In this document: in pieces, positions 1 through 9,838 of the stretch
Layout of the letters: each line of letters begins with the position of its first letter
Numbering within the stretch: position 1 is the first letter of the stretch
Assembly: GCA_003427395.1 (NCBI GenBank)
Contig: BFEA01000105.1
Location: 1,121,521-1,151,648, forward strand
Length of the DNA: 30,128 nt
Reading direction: 5' to 3'
DNA from: Chara braunii
Lineage: Eukaryota; Streptophyta; Charophyceae; Charales; Characeae
Notes under the pieces: model-generated
What the model saw: only the letters and a program-made list of their open reading frames with translations
The model's database searches: none
What the model was told of the DNA's origin: nothing
Translations under genes and position numbers: made by a program

Positions 1-42
<42 letters not shown>
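1..42. repeat. (GA)n microsatellite at window edge
   Basis: Uninterrupted GA dinucleotide repeat. It starts at the window edge, so its true length is unknown. ORFs through it are low-complexity Arg-Glu strings. Confidence 0.97.
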
Positions 43-45
<3 letters not shown>

Positions 46-1380
46 GCGAGAATATCACGCCAGGAGGGAGAGGTCACACTGGGAATGCAAGAGAGGGTCC
101 GGCTTTACTGCCGTGAGCTCACACCAAAGAATGGATTCGCAACAAGGGGGCGTACTCGTCGCCAAATTCCAACATGGCCCCTGGTCAATCATCCACTCAA
201 CTCAAATCACTCGTCTTCATTCATGCACCAACGATCCCGACCGTCCCGTGTCACCATCCACTACTGCGATCGTCACCCCGCCACTCTAGCCTCGACGTGG
301 CTTGCCCAGATCCCACAGTCCGTCGTGGCGATCTAGCGCACAGCCAGCCAGCCTACAGTCGGCTCGTCAGGACTGTCCGACTCGCCCTATACACACATCA
401 TCTAGCATTGCTTCGCGGAAGCTGGCTGACGAGTTGAGAGAGAGATTTGCGGGTGCACCGTCGGAATTTATAGTTGTGAGAAGGGAGAGAGACACGGGGA
501 AAGACGAAGAGTGAGGTAGAGGAGTATAAAGGAGGGTTTGAGAGTAATCGCCCGTCGAAAGCCATGTTAATCCCCCTCAACTCGATTTCAGCCAATCAGA
601 ATGACCGCGCAGTAAGAACTTACGCGGCACTTCTCCTTGGCTAGATGGGGAGAGAGGATCGACTGGGTTTTCGAACGTGGATCTTACAGTGGGAAGAAGA
701 GGAGTGTGAAGGATAGCGCAAAACGGGTCCAAGATTCAGATGATCAAGAAAGAGAAAAAGGGCGCGCGCGGGGAAGGAGAGGGAAAAATAGTTACAGGGG
801 GAGGGATCGAGAGAGCATGTGCGTGCGAAGGGGGGCGTTGCGAGGGGCGCAGGGAGGAAGGAGGAGGGAGCTTGCTTGCATGGCGCCGGTCGGCAAAAAG
901 GAGAATGGGCACCGAAACAGTTGCAGATTTCCCCAATCCTATGCTAATTCAAAAATTGAAAGTGCCATATCCGCGCGCAAAGTAGGCGCGGAAAAGAAAG
1001 AAGGTCCTCTGTCCATCCATATTTCTACAAGAATTCCCAGAGCTTTTCAGGTCGAGGCCGATAACATTTCCGTGCGAAAGGTCGCGCGATATTCCGTTCA
1101 TTCCGAAATTCCTAACTGTTGAGCCAAATTCCGAGCGCGCTCGCTAAGGCGCGCGAAATTTCCATGCATTTTCAATAAAAAAAAAATTGACAGATTTCAA
1201 CGAGGTACCTTTAATGAAATTAATCGAGCAAAACCGAGGGAGAGGGGGGGGGGGGGCTTCTCGTGGGTCGAACGAGACACATCTAGATACAGAGAAATTG
1301 CGGAAGAGAGAAGGGGTCTGAAAGTTGGCGCAGGTCCGGGAGCTGGTTCGTCACAGGCCTATGTTTTTGTTTTTCCTTTT
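43..1380. other. Spacer with no recognisable gene; purine-rich on + strand
   Basis: No ORF here encodes a recognisable protein. From about 640 to 900 the + strand is GA/GGAG rich, so the overlapping reading frames are compositional artefacts. A TATAAA at 525-530 lies 34 bases before a 26-codon ORF starting at ATG 564; a promoter is possible but unsupported. An A-run (1177-1187) and a G-run (about 1243-1256) follow. Confidence 0.6.
1137..1153 (+). repeat. 17-bp dispersed GC-rich motif, copy 1
   Basis: GCGCTCGCTAAGGCGCG occurs here, again identically at 12209-12225, and once in reverse complement with one mismatch at 4084-4100. Its ends are GCGC/GCGC, so it is partly palindromic. Function is unknown. 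Confidence 0.7.
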
Positions 1381-1396
1381 TTGTTTTTTCACTTAC

Positions 1397-1447
1397 TCCA
1401 GTCTATTCGTGGGCACAGCAAGTGCTGGGAATTGGGCCCAGCGTCCC
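1397..1447 (+). repeat. Dispersed hairpin repeat, copy 1
   Basis: Begins CTCCAGTCTATTCGTGGG and ends with GCTGGG, a 7-base loop, then CCCAGC followed by GTCCC. The GCTGGG/CCCAGC arms (1424-1429 and 1437-1442) can form a 6-bp stem. Related copies lie at 1526-1577, 17423-17474 and 20415-20467, with shorter copies at 17499 and 17631. A T-run follows directly (1448-1460). Confidence 0.8.
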
Positions 1448-1525
1448 TTTTTTTTTTTTTGAAACAACCCGAACAGATGGTAGGGATGCTGGTACGAGCT
1501 GACACCACTAGCACTACCAGGGAGG

Positions 1526-1577
1526 CTCCATCTATTGGTGGGGAGCAGCACCTGCTGGAAAGTGGGTCCAGCGTCCC
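1526..1577 (+). repeat. Dispersed hairpin repeat, copy 2
   Basis: Same family as 1397-1447, 129 bp downstream: CTCCATCTATTGGTGGGGAG, then GCTGG...CCAGC and GCGTCCC. The outer GC pair of the other copies has become AT/T on both sides, leaving a 5-bp stem. Confidence 0.8.
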
Positions 1578-1673
1578 CGAACATTGTAGTTGTTTGTATG
1601 AATGGACTTGTGATTTGTTGCAGAAACAGTAAAGGTAAACCCTTAAACCCTAATGATTGTCCTGACTGTGGAG

Positions 1674-1832
1674 CTGATGTGGGGTGGCTTCACCACCCCC
1701 TGTCCCCTCCCTCCCAAAAACCCATAATGTCTTGTGCAGTGCAGTGACCATGTGAGTGAATTATGTAAGTATGAAACTGATTTGGGGTGGCTTCCGCCAC
1801 CCCTTGTTCCCACCCTCCCAAAACCCATGATG
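1674..1832 (+). repeat. Direct repeat, two units of about 55 bp
   Basis: Two similar units (about 1674-1730 and 1779-1832) each contain GGGGTGGCTT(C)...CCACCCC followed by a CCCTCCC-AAAA-CCCAT block. In each unit GGGGTGG and CCACCCC can pair as a short hairpin. Confidence 0.75.
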
Positions 1833-1849
1833 TATGTTACCATCTAAGG

Positions 1850-2638
1850 CTCATCCTAGCATGCTCATCCACATATCTCATTAAGGTATCATTGTACTAG
1901 TATCATTATTATCATTATTAACATTATTGTGTCATTATTATGTATTTGTGTTTTTATATAGTTGTGTGTTTGTGTGTTTGTAACGTTGTCTTCTGTATGA
2001 TCTATATGATTTGTAGTACATGTGTCAATGTTGTAAGAGGGTTCTGTCTATTGTGTGTACTGAGTCTGTGGCAGTGTGTGAAAATAATTATACTATGCCG
2101 TTTGTGTTTCATAGGTGTGTAGCATGATGTAACATGATGAAGTATGATGTATAGATGTCAATGATGATTATTATGAATATGATGTTTATGATGTGAAGTG
2201 TGATTGTGAATGTATTAAGTGAGTGGTGAGAGTAGTGAGAGTAGTAATCTATTCTGAATCTATTTTGAATCAGTTTTGGATCTATAGTAGATCTGTATCC
2301 TGGTTTTCCTCAGTGCTTACCGGGTACAGGCAGCAGAAGGCCCCACCTTCTGTCTAAGATCTTCTACTTCCCTCCTTTCACCCACTTTATCTATTCCTGA
2401 TTCTGAACGATGGACTCAGCGTTTCCATATGCAGTGGACAATCCGTGGTTCTCTCCCTCCCGTTAGTCGCTCCAACCTCGAAATCTTAAACCCTAAAAGT
2501 CTCTACACCCCTAGACTCTTGGTCTTCCTCCACTTCTTTACGCCCCGCTTATTGTTCCATCGTTGTTCCTCCGAATACTTCGACATTGCAAAACATCTTT
2601 TCCTTAAGTGAGATTCCACACTTGGCCGACAGAGAGGG
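1850..2638. other. AT-rich spacer with GATGAT-type simple sequence
   Basis: TTATTA/TCATTA and TGATGA-like simple sequence fills 1890-2210. The tandem phrase GAGAGTAGT occurs at about 2227-2245. A short unremarkable pyrimidine-rich segment follows at 2330-2600. I see no coding or RNA gene. Confidence 0.55.
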
Positions 2639-2658
2639 AAGGGGGGGGGGGNGGGGGG
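2639..2658. repeat. G homopolymer run containing one undetermined base
   Basis: A run of G interrupted by a single n at 2652. The homopolymer length is probably not reliable. Confidence 0.9.
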
Positions 2659-2972
2659 AAGAGAGAGAAAGCTGGGGGGAGGGGAGTGAAGATTGGATGT
2701 CCTCAGTATCAAGGTTCGAGTTTTTTATAGTCATAAAGTAGTGTGAAGTTAGGTATTTGAAAGGGGATGGTGAAGTTTTGGATCGGGAGCCTAATCCATT
2801 GCGCTTCAGTAGTTAGCCACGATTTCCATCTTAATTGACTATTCTGGTGCAATTCGCATAGTTTTCGTCCGCATTTATCCAAAGAGCTCGGAACTTTGGA
2901 AGTTCTCCAAAAGATCATTCCTTTTGGTGAGGTCTGATTCTGTGATCATCATGAGTTTGATTTCCTTCCTTG

Positions 2973-3242
2973 AACTGCCATTTTGTCAAAATTGACATCT
3001 TTTATTTTTTGACCAAAAACTCGTCAAAATTTTTTTGCCCAAAACTCGTCAAAATTTGTTGTTCCTGAGGGTCCGGTGTTTGTAAAACACTGGACCCCCT
3101 GGCTGTACATGGACCTAGCTTGAGACCAGGTACCTCCAGGCAGTCCTCATAAACAACAAATTTTGACGAGTTTTCGACCTTAAAACTCAGTTTCAATTTC
3201 GTTCAAAAAATAAAAAATGTCCATTTTGACGAAATGGTCGTT
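2973..3242. mobile_element. Foldback MITE, copy 1 (about 270 bp)
   Basis: The ends are inverted: the left end reads CCATTTTGTCAAAATTGACAT (approx.) and the reverse complement of the right end reads CCATTTCGTCAAAATGGACAT (approx.), followed on both sides by a T/A-rich stretch. Inner arms also pair: AAAACTCGTCAAAATTTGTT on the left occurs in reverse complement near 3150-3172. The centre has GGTCCGGTGTTT...AAACACTGGACC. The left arm carries an internal tandem duplication of the AAAACTCGTCAAAATTT segment. No transposase is encoded. Putative 4-bp target duplications are degraded (CTTG/CATG). It is clearly related to the element at 9613-9834. Confidence 0.85.
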
Positions 3243-3273
3243 CATGCTGCGTGCGTGTTTACAGTTATGGTCT

Positions 3274-3429
3274 GCACTATTGAGGCCACCACTCATTTTG
3301 AGGAAATGGTAATTCATCGCAGTTGGGCAATCCCTGAGTTTTATAAGTCTTAGATTAGTGTTAAGCTTGAAGAACCCTAGTCCATTTGCAATGTGATTAT
3401 GAAAAGAGAGTCCTAGCACAATCATGCGA
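3274..3429. repeat. 156-bp segment duplicated by adapter artefact, copy 1
   Basis: These 156 bases recur without difference at 3468-3623. The two copies are separated only by a 38-bp synthetic adapter. This is not a biological duplication. One copy plus the adapter (194 bp) is probably surplus in the assembly. Confidence 0.93.
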
Positions 3430-3467
3430 CTGTCTCTTATACACATCTAGATGTGTATAAGAGACAG
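3430..3467. other. Nextera mate-pair junction adapter (contaminant)
   Basis: The sequence is CTGTCTCTTATACACATCT followed by its exact reverse complement AGATGTGTATAAGAGACAG. These are the two Tn5 mosaic ends joined back to back, as in the Nextera mate-pair junction adapter. Peptides such as MCIRDS and LLYTSRCV from ORFs here are translations of adapter. Confidence 0.98.
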
Positions 3468-3623
3468 GCACTATTGAGGCCACCACTCATTTTGAGGAAA
3501 TGGTAATTCATCGCAGTTGGGCAATCCCTGAGTTTTATAAGTCTTAGATTAGTGTTAAGCTTGAAGAACCCTAGTCCATTTGCAATGTGATTATGAAAAG
3601 AGAGTCCTAGCACAATCATGCGA
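3468..3623. repeat. 156-bp segment duplicated by adapter artefact, copy 2
   Basis: Exact second copy of 3274-3429, immediately after the adapter. The genomic sequence resumes uniquely at 3624. Confidence 0.93.
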
Positions 3624-4640
3624 TGATCAAAAGATTTGCACGGGGAGATGGTGCATATTTCTGCTACAGTGAGGAGCCCTGCTATTTCTTCTGATATGAG
3701 GCCCAGATCAATCCTAGAATTCGCTATGCTTTGCGTTCCTCTAGATTTGACACATGTGTATGCTTTTTTGGTAGGATGCAGGTGTCTATGCGAATCCTAA
3801 AGATTAAGGTGGGAAATCATATCCATGAGGGCTCTGATGTATGAACCGGCCGATATCTGGTTGTGTTGTGTCCCTTGGGAGGGTGATCTTGTGACGAACT
3901 ATTTTCGGTAATCGCGCGACTTTCTGCGCGGAGCTGATTGAGGAAATATGACGGGTTGAATGGGTGAGCCGTGGGAAGATGGGTCGGACGAGCGAATTGC
4001 ATGGATGTCCTCGTTTCTTTTTCGTTTTCTGTTGGGAATGTCAGATCCGTGTCAGGAAGATCCCGTGCCAACGGTTGGGTAGCCGCGCCTTAACGAGCGC
4101 GAGAAATAACTGTACCATAACTTCTTTCTTGTTTTGTTGTGAGCCCTGAGAATTTTGGTGCGATCATCGCGCGAGAATATCGTTTTTGAATTTTCAACTG
4201 ATGTCGAGCCCCCACGGGCTCTCGAAATTGTTTTTCTATTCGGAATTTTCCTTTGCAATTAGGACTTAAGCTAGGAATTTAGGCACCTTCTGAATTTTGT
4301 TGCGCGGCGCTTCCCTCTTACTCACGCCTTGTCGGGTTCTGACTTCTTTTTGCGCCTTAATCTTGCACGTAACTGTAAAAGTTTTGGCGGGCTTGATTGC
4401 AACTGTAATCTTCTTATTCTTGATGTCCTTCGTGTTCTTCCCTCTTCCCACCTTGTGCTCGCCGGCGCATGCACACCTTCTTCCCTGACCTGATTGGTTC
4501 CTATGCCTGCATGCATGGATCGATACGTGGAGTGTGGCTACGACCCCCACACCGCGGTTTGGCCATGCAGACGTAGGCACTTCCTCTCTTCTCCTCTTGT
4601 CCACCTGGGCTTAATCTCGTACCTTTCGCGCAAGCATGCA
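3624..4640. other. Spacer, no recognisable gene
   Basis: Mixed-composition DNA with several ORFs of up to about 110 codons on both strands, none with a recognisable motif. A reverse-complement copy of the 17-bp GC-rich motif (one mismatch) sits at 4084-4100. The stretch 4360-4500 is pyrimidine-rich. Confidence 0.5.
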
Positions 4641-4643
4641 TGC

Positions 4644-4740
4644 TATAAATTTCGCAAGCGCGATTAGGTTGGTCCCTAAGAATTTCGAGGTTAGCGCGAT
4701 CAGTGAGGGTCGGCTAACGAGCAAGTTTGGAGGGTAAGTG
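4644..4740 (+). promoter_or_regulatory. Possible promoter with short leader exon and splice donor
   Basis: TATAAAT at 4644-4650 is preceded by an RY-type run (GCATGCATGC, about 4634-4643). A strong plant-like splice donor context, AGG|GTAAGTG, lies about 90 bases downstream at 4734. Together they could mark a promoter, non-coding first exon and intron start. I could not identify the matching acceptor or coding exon with confidence. Confidence 0.25.
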
Positions 4741-4900
4741 AGTGCGAGAGTTTGGCGATCCGACCAGCTGGTGTAGGGTATGCGGGGTTGACGTGCGGGG
4801 CCACGACGGACTGTGGCGCACGAGCGAACCTGGCTTGCATGCTCGAGCCAAGCGGGGTGACAACTCTGTGTTGATACGTGGCGACGGACTATCGGTATCG

Positions 4901-4901
<1 letters not shown>

Positions 4902-4971
<70 letters not shown>
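4902..4971. repeat. (GA)n microsatellite, about 35 units
   Basis: Seventy bases of near-perfect GA repeat. It makes the Arg-Glu string in a spurious ORF spanning it. Confidence 0.97.
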
Positions 4972-4972
<1 letters not shown>

Positions 4973-5396
4973 AGTTGTGGGTGCGGGATGAGGTTCTTTC
5001 TTTTGCTCGTCTGTATAATTTTGGCTTCTGCTATGGTCGATTTTTGTCGCGGTCTTTTTTTGACCCTTCCTTGTCAACCGTCTCGAATTTTCTTTGTCGC
5101 TTTTGCCTCGTATGTATGCATGAATGGGTGCGAACTCTTCTTCATTAATCATCTTTTCGGATTCTCGATCTTGTTTTGCGATGCTTGTTTAATTCTATCC
5201 TCCATCTGCATCTGATGGAAAGCAACCGCTACGGATGTTTGGGTTTTTATTTTTGGTCCTTGATCGTCATAAAGCCACCAAGAACGATGTGAGATGTTGA
5301 TTGTCCTTTCCCCCTTTTCTCTCCTTTCCGTCACGTGAATGGTATGGATATGAATGAAACATTTGGATCTCACCCCACATAGCATGAGTAAGATAG

Positions 5397-6002
5397 TTGC
5401 ATGTAGGATACAATCGCTATCGAGACACAGGAAACTCGAGCCGGATTCACTGTCGCTCGTGCGCACGCTCACGTACGACCGCGATCTTGGAAAACCAAGT
5501 CGCTGCGCACGCGCGCGTGTGCATGAGCCAACCTCAAATTTATCGTAAGGATGTGGGAAATCGCATTCATGAGCCAGATATGGTCGAAGGAAGTCTCTTT
5601 TGGATCACCGATTGTGAAAACCTGAGGGATCCGGAGTATCGCGAGTACTCGGAAGGCGAGCAACTCAGACGACAGGGAAACTTGAGAAACCCGGAATTCC
5701 CTTGTCTGACAGAGAACGACCAATTGTGTGCAGGGGATTTCCACTGGGCTATAACCTGCGACCCTAGGGGCCCAGACTACCCAGATACGGATAATACTCA
5801 ATACTACATATCCCCAGGCTTCGTCCTTATTACCACCAACTTCCCACTCTTCCATCTCCTCCTTCCATATCACCAGCTCACAGTGGTACCGTGGAATTCC
5901 ATAGCTCGCTATTGGCCCAACCCACCGTACGAGGACTGCCAACAGTACCAAGCACGCCGGGCCTCGCGATCTACCCGACGAACTCGAACCGAAGCTGAGT
6001 AG
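5397..6002 (+). CDS. Hypothetical ORF, 201 codons, function unknown
   Basis: One of the longer open frames without Ns. I do not recognise the product. The middle part is acidic and rich in Asp, Tyr, Pro and Glu (around residues 60-130, including DPRGPDYPDTDNTQYY), then comes a more hydrophobic stretch, then an Arg-rich tail ending SRSTRRTRTEAE. There is no signal peptide or known motif. An antisense ORF of 180 codons overlaps it (6011-5469), so openness alone is weak evidence. It lies just upstream of the Ty3/gypsy gag and could be an element-associated ORF, an exon after the possible donor at 4734, or chance. The ATG at 5397 is only the first in frame. Confidence 0.25.
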   Translation: MHVGYNRYRDTGNSSRIHCRSCARSRTTAILENQVAAHARVCMSQPQIYRKDVGNRIHEPDMVEGSLFWITDCENLRDPEYREYSEGEQLRRQGNLRNPEFPCLTENDQLCAGDFHWAITCDPRGPDYPDTDNTQYYISPGFVLITTNFPLFHLLLPYHQLTVVPWNSIARYWPNPPYEDCQQYQARRASRSTRRTRTEAE

Positions 6003-6365
6003 CGATTGCACAGTCTCCGCCTAAGCCCACCCCGTCGGACTCCGAAGCTTGTTACGAGCGACGTCGACAACAGCGCGACAGCCACAGTGTCCCACCAATC
6101 CACCAGACCAGGGACCAACCACGGCGACGCAACTGGCCGAGGCCGTAGCCCCCATCCCCGAAGGCCGAAACGCCGGATACAATCCGTGCGCCCCATTGTC
6201 CCTAAAACCCGCCACAGGAGATCTTTGTTTCGACCTGGGACTCCACCCCCATTTTCCTAAAATCCTTGGCACACCCCCTTTGCACACTTCCAGGCCCCCA
6301 TCCTACTCCGATCAGGAAGTCACGTTGGGCGTGAGGTTGGTATCGGAGCTGACACGTGGCGAGCT

Positions 6366-6370
6366 TATAA
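6366..6370 (+). promoter_or_regulatory. TATA-like site upstream of gag
   Basis: CTTATAAGAG lies about 130 bases before the gag ATG at 6496. Such a site would suit the U3/R part of a 5' LTR, but no LTR pair could be recognised, so this is tentative. Confidence 0.25.
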
Positions 6371-6495
6371 GAGAAGTGGGTAGATAAGTCACACAGTACG
6401 ATCTGGCGAACACAGGGCAGGCTAGGCAGCGGAACGCGCCGCAACGCGATCATATAGTACTTAGAAGCCAATCGGTCGGACGACCGGCCACCAAT

Positions 6496-7809
6496 ATGAA
6501 CGCCAATCAGGCGCAGAATGTCAATGTACAGCTAGGCGGGGCCCCTGTTCCCGCACCACCCATCCGAGCTCGCGCACCCACGGCTCCACCTGATTTGTAT
6601 CTCTTCGACCCTGCACACCACCTGGTTAGGGCATGGTTAGCTACCTTACGCACGCAACAATATGATAACGACGAAGCTCAACATCCCCACCCGACTGGGA
6701 GGGGATGCGCATCACTGGTTTAGCACTTACGCCTGGATAGATCTCCCGACCTTTGAATGAGACTTCCTAAACAGGTTCGATTATATCCACCCGAAACAAG
6801 ATTTCCTTATAATCAAGGACCGAGTTCAGAAGCCTCTCGAATCTGTCATAGAATATCGTAGTAGGTTTTATAGTCTGTTTGTTAATTCTGAGAGGGACGA
6901 GAAGGTTGGGAGGGACTTATTCATCGATAGGCTTCGCGGTCGGGCGATGAGGGCGAAGTTACGGAAGCAATTTTCCCCCATCAACCATACGATGCAATAG
7001 ATTATGGATGGGGTGGAAGAAATGGAATGAAAATTCGCCGCTAGCTTTCTAGAAAGCGAGGATTACGCAAAAGATGGAGACTCTTTGGAACTGGTCAGAG
7101 CGAAAGCCGAGCTGGCCGCACTTTAGAACAAATTTAAAAATATGGGTTTCGTCTCCGGTCCAGTCACTTACCTAGAACAGGTCGCAGCCAAGAGATCGGT
7201 ACCTGAGACAACCTCGGGATTACCGGCTATGCAACTTATGGCCCTGCCTTCGCCTCCCTAGAAGCCCCTGCAAGGCCCAGTGAATCAAATGTGATACTAG
7301 AACTAACTTAAACACTGGTTAGCCTAATGCAAGAAAGTAAGAAGGAACAACGCGGGCATAAGGCTCGGATCAAATCATTGATGAGATCGATGCGCCCCAT
7401 TGCCGTCAGAGCCGCACCAATGATGCAAGGAACAGCCCCCACTCCAGCAGTAGGCGCGGCGGCAACTAATGTGAATGTTTGTTACACGTGTCATCCGCCC
7501 GGGCACATAGCCCTAGACTGTCCCCACCAACTTACGCAAACGAGAACCGTGCCAGCAGCTGCAACACCCATTGCTAACGGACTTGGGCGGGTGGCCACAA
7601 TGGTAGAAGAAACCTACAGCGGTGCAAGCCCGTCGGGAGTCACGGAGGAAGCAGCGGAGCTTATCCCACTCGACCAATACATATCGTTGGGATACCCAAG
7701 CCTTGGCCTTATAGGGGCCATCCAACCTGCACCTGACGACAACGAAGTTTTAGAATGGAGGCCCTCCCCGAGGGAAATGGAATCTGGAGGACCCTCGTTC
7801 GTTACATGA
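6496..7809 (+). pseudogene. gag: gag pseudogene with CCHC zinc knuckle
   Basis: Structural protein of a Ty3/gypsy element. The first 55 or so codons read from ATG 6496 (Pro/Ala-rich N-terminus, then RAWLATLRTQQY). Frame 2 then continues about 6664-7290 with GDAHHWFSTYAW, typical of the retrotransposon gag capsid family, and a helical Arg/Lys/Glu-rich part. Frame 1 resumes about 7290 and holds the nucleic-acid-binding knuckle CYTCHPPGHIALDC (CX2CX4HX4C) at 7480-7521. In-frame stops are at 6758, 6998, 7028, 7124, 7259, 7309 and 7807; each becomes Arg or Gln by reverting T to C. Non-functional as it stands. Confidence 0.85.
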
Positions 7810-8492
7810 GAGATCGATGTGTTAGATACAGTTCGTGCCTTGGATCACCGCATCCCCTTGCCCATCAGACACCTGCTAACCATCTCCGAACAGGCGAACG
7901 ACCAGATGCTACAACACTGCAAAGCGAACCGGAAGCGATTTACCCTCGACAAATTGGCAACCGAAAAGGAAAAACTCTCGCTAGAAACTCGAAGCCGGAG
8001 GAGCCAAGCACCTCCGAATCCGTCCGGATGGGCCTAATTCAGAAAGACAATCACTTTCTACGAATCAAAGCCCTACCGTGGAGATCAGCGGAGTGCGACG
8101 TGGAAGTCTGGGGAAACCCCTACAGTGCGGTCCTTGATTCTGGGGCCGCGGTCCTGGGCATCTCACTACGGTTGGTCGAGCGGGCTAGCCGACAGAAAGA
8201 CGTGATTCCTCTCGTGGATGGCGATCACATCGTTTCCGCCGACGAAGGTAAGATCCGAGTTGCAAGAAGAATGTCCATCGTCGCCTTCCTAATGGGTGAA
8301 GTCCACGCCTTAGGCGACCTCGTGGTCCTAAACGTGACCACATACGATGTCCTCATCGGATTACTATCCCTCATAACCTTACGCGTCACGCTGGATTTCG
8401 AACGGCAAGCATTCATCCTCAATAACACCGGAGGAAAGCCATACACCGTTCCAATGCGCCTCACCCTCCGGACAACTTCGACGTCTAAGTGA
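7755..8492 (+). pseudogene. Retroviral-type aspartic protease region
   Basis: Open frame of 245 codons, frame 3; the first 70 or so codons overlap the gag C-terminal frame and are probably not native protein. The protease core is clear: AVLDSGAAVLGIS has the catalytic D-S-G-A at about codons 127-130 of this frame (near 8135-8145), followed by a flap-like region and YDVLIGLLSLITLRVTLDF, which matches the usual hydrophobic strand-Gly-turn near the C-terminus of Ty3 proteases. It would process the polyprotein. The catalytic Asp is intact, but flanking frames are broken. Frame 3 continues to about 8940 through stops at 8490, 8520, 8622, 8781 and 8886. Confidence 0.75.
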
Positions 8493-8950
8493 CAACGACC
8501 GGGGCCTTGCGAAATCCTGTGAATGATAAGGTGGGAAGAATCCACAGACGAATCTGACGTCGAACCCACACTACCATCATCCACCTCCGAGAGTGAGAAT
8601 GATGCAGATCCTCAAATTCTCTAGCTAACACGACAAAGAATCTGCTACCCACTTCGACAGAAAGCCGCGACAACTTTCGTTTTCACAAGGGACGTGCAAC
8701 GAACCAGGGCACTGATCATAGGAGAACCGCTCATTCAGATATCCCGGTTGACTGATTCTTGGGAACCCCCTCGAACCATATAGGAGGCGACCAACCCATT
8801 GTTGCCCAGATATCAGGATAAGCGGTCCTTCTGCGATATCTCAAAAATCCCTCCCGGTTCGTTGCTCACCAAAGGAAAAGAAATCTGATTGCTACAGAGG
8901 GGCGCCGAAAACTGGACTTCGGAACCCCCTGACTGTACGACCTTGCCCCG
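8493..8950 (+). pseudogene. Protease-RT linker of polyprotein, broken
   Basis: Same frame as the protease and still protein-like (an acidic Ser/Glu/Asp stretch, then QKAATTFVFTRDVQRTRALI), but interrupted by stops at 8520, 8622, 8781 and 8886. A shift to frame 2 at about 8940-8960 leads into PFDIGLKIEKKVVDLR and then RT. No catalytic motif is visible here. Confidence 0.55.
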
Positions 8951-9608
8951 TTCGATATTGGACTAAAAATTGAGAAGAAGGTCGTGGACCTCCGGGATAA
9001 CGAAGACGGTATCACCCCAGAGGAACACGCGGCAATCAGGGAAGAGGAAGCTCAGATGGTTGCCACGATCTTCTCCTGGCGTTTCGACCATTCCTTTATA
9101 TTATCTCCACGCACGAAAAAGACCCACATGGCCAGGACAAAACAGCTACCGGTGGCGATACGAGAATGCCACTACGAACAACATGTGTCGGACTATGTGC
9201 CGGACGAGATACACAGACTCATCGTAGACATTCTAACCGAATATCAAAGGGCGATTAGTACAGAGGACACGGGCATAGGATTATCCCTGGTCATACAGCA
9301 TGAGATCCAGACTGGCACCCACCCGGCGATTCATTGTAAACCATATCGGTACTCGTTAGTCGAAAGACGAACCGCCTTAGAACGGATCAAAGAATTCGAG
9401 GTCAATGGTTGGATCGAGCCCGCTACCGGACCATGGTCCTTCCCCGTGGTTTTAATCCCTAAAAAGACCGGATCAAGGATGATATATCCCCTCCCACGGA
9501 TTGATGATTTGTTGCATGCGATTGGGTGTGCTAACTACTTTAGTGAGTTCGATATCCGCCATAGGGTTCGATGCCCTATGGGCATTTGCAACGCCCCGGC
9601 CATGTTTC

Positions 9609-9612
9609 AAAG
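9609..9612 (+). repeat. Target site duplication AAAG, left
   Basis: AAAG directly before the MITE; repeated at 9835-9838 directly after it. Removing the element and one copy restores the RT reading frame. Confidence 0.8.
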
Positions 9613-9834
9613 AATAGTCATTTCGTCAAAACGGACATATTATATTTTTTGAACGAAATCAAAACTGACTTTTTTTGTCAAAATCCGGTCGGAATTTTTG
9701 GCTCTTGGGGGGTCCGGCGTTTTGGGAACGCCGGACCCCCAGGAGCAAAAAATTCTGACCAGATTTTGGCAAAAAAAGTCAGTTTTGATTTCGTTCAAAA
9801 AATATAATATGTCCGTTTTGACGAAATGGCTGTT
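9613..9834. mobile_element. Foldback MITE, copy 2 (222 bp), inserted in RT
   Basis: Almost entirely an inverted repeat. The first 58 or so bases from CATTTCGTCAAAACGGACAT match the reverse complement of the right end exactly, and the arms continue with few mismatches to a central GGGTCCGGCGTT...AACGCCGGACCC. The outermost bases (AATAGT versus AACAGC) also pair with two differences. There is no coding capacity; the apparent ORF through it (with FVKTDILYFLNEI) is non-genic, and the same peptide-like string arises from copy 1. The superfamily is unassigned; transcription would give a roughly 100-bp hairpin. Confidence 0.93.
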
Positions 9835-9838
9835 AAAG
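9835..9838 (+). repeat. Target site duplication AAAG, right
   Basis: Second copy of the 4-bp target duplication flanking the MITE. Confidence 0.8.

Noticed and set aside
637-1122. 161-codon Arg/Lys-rich ORF
   Set aside because: Lies in purine-rich DNA where several frames are open; no motif.
3180-3619. ORFs beginning MCIRDS or ending LLYTSRCV
   Set aside because: Those residues are translations of the Nextera adapter.
4742-5215. 157-codon ORF with a hydrophobic C-terminal part
   Set aside because: Half is Arg-Glu from the (GA)n tract and the rest is T-rich; no domain and a likely intron-like composition.
9571-9807. ORF containing FVKTDILYFLNEI as a gene
   Set aside because: It is read through the MITE; the same string arises from the MITE at 2973-3242, and it is not a protein family.
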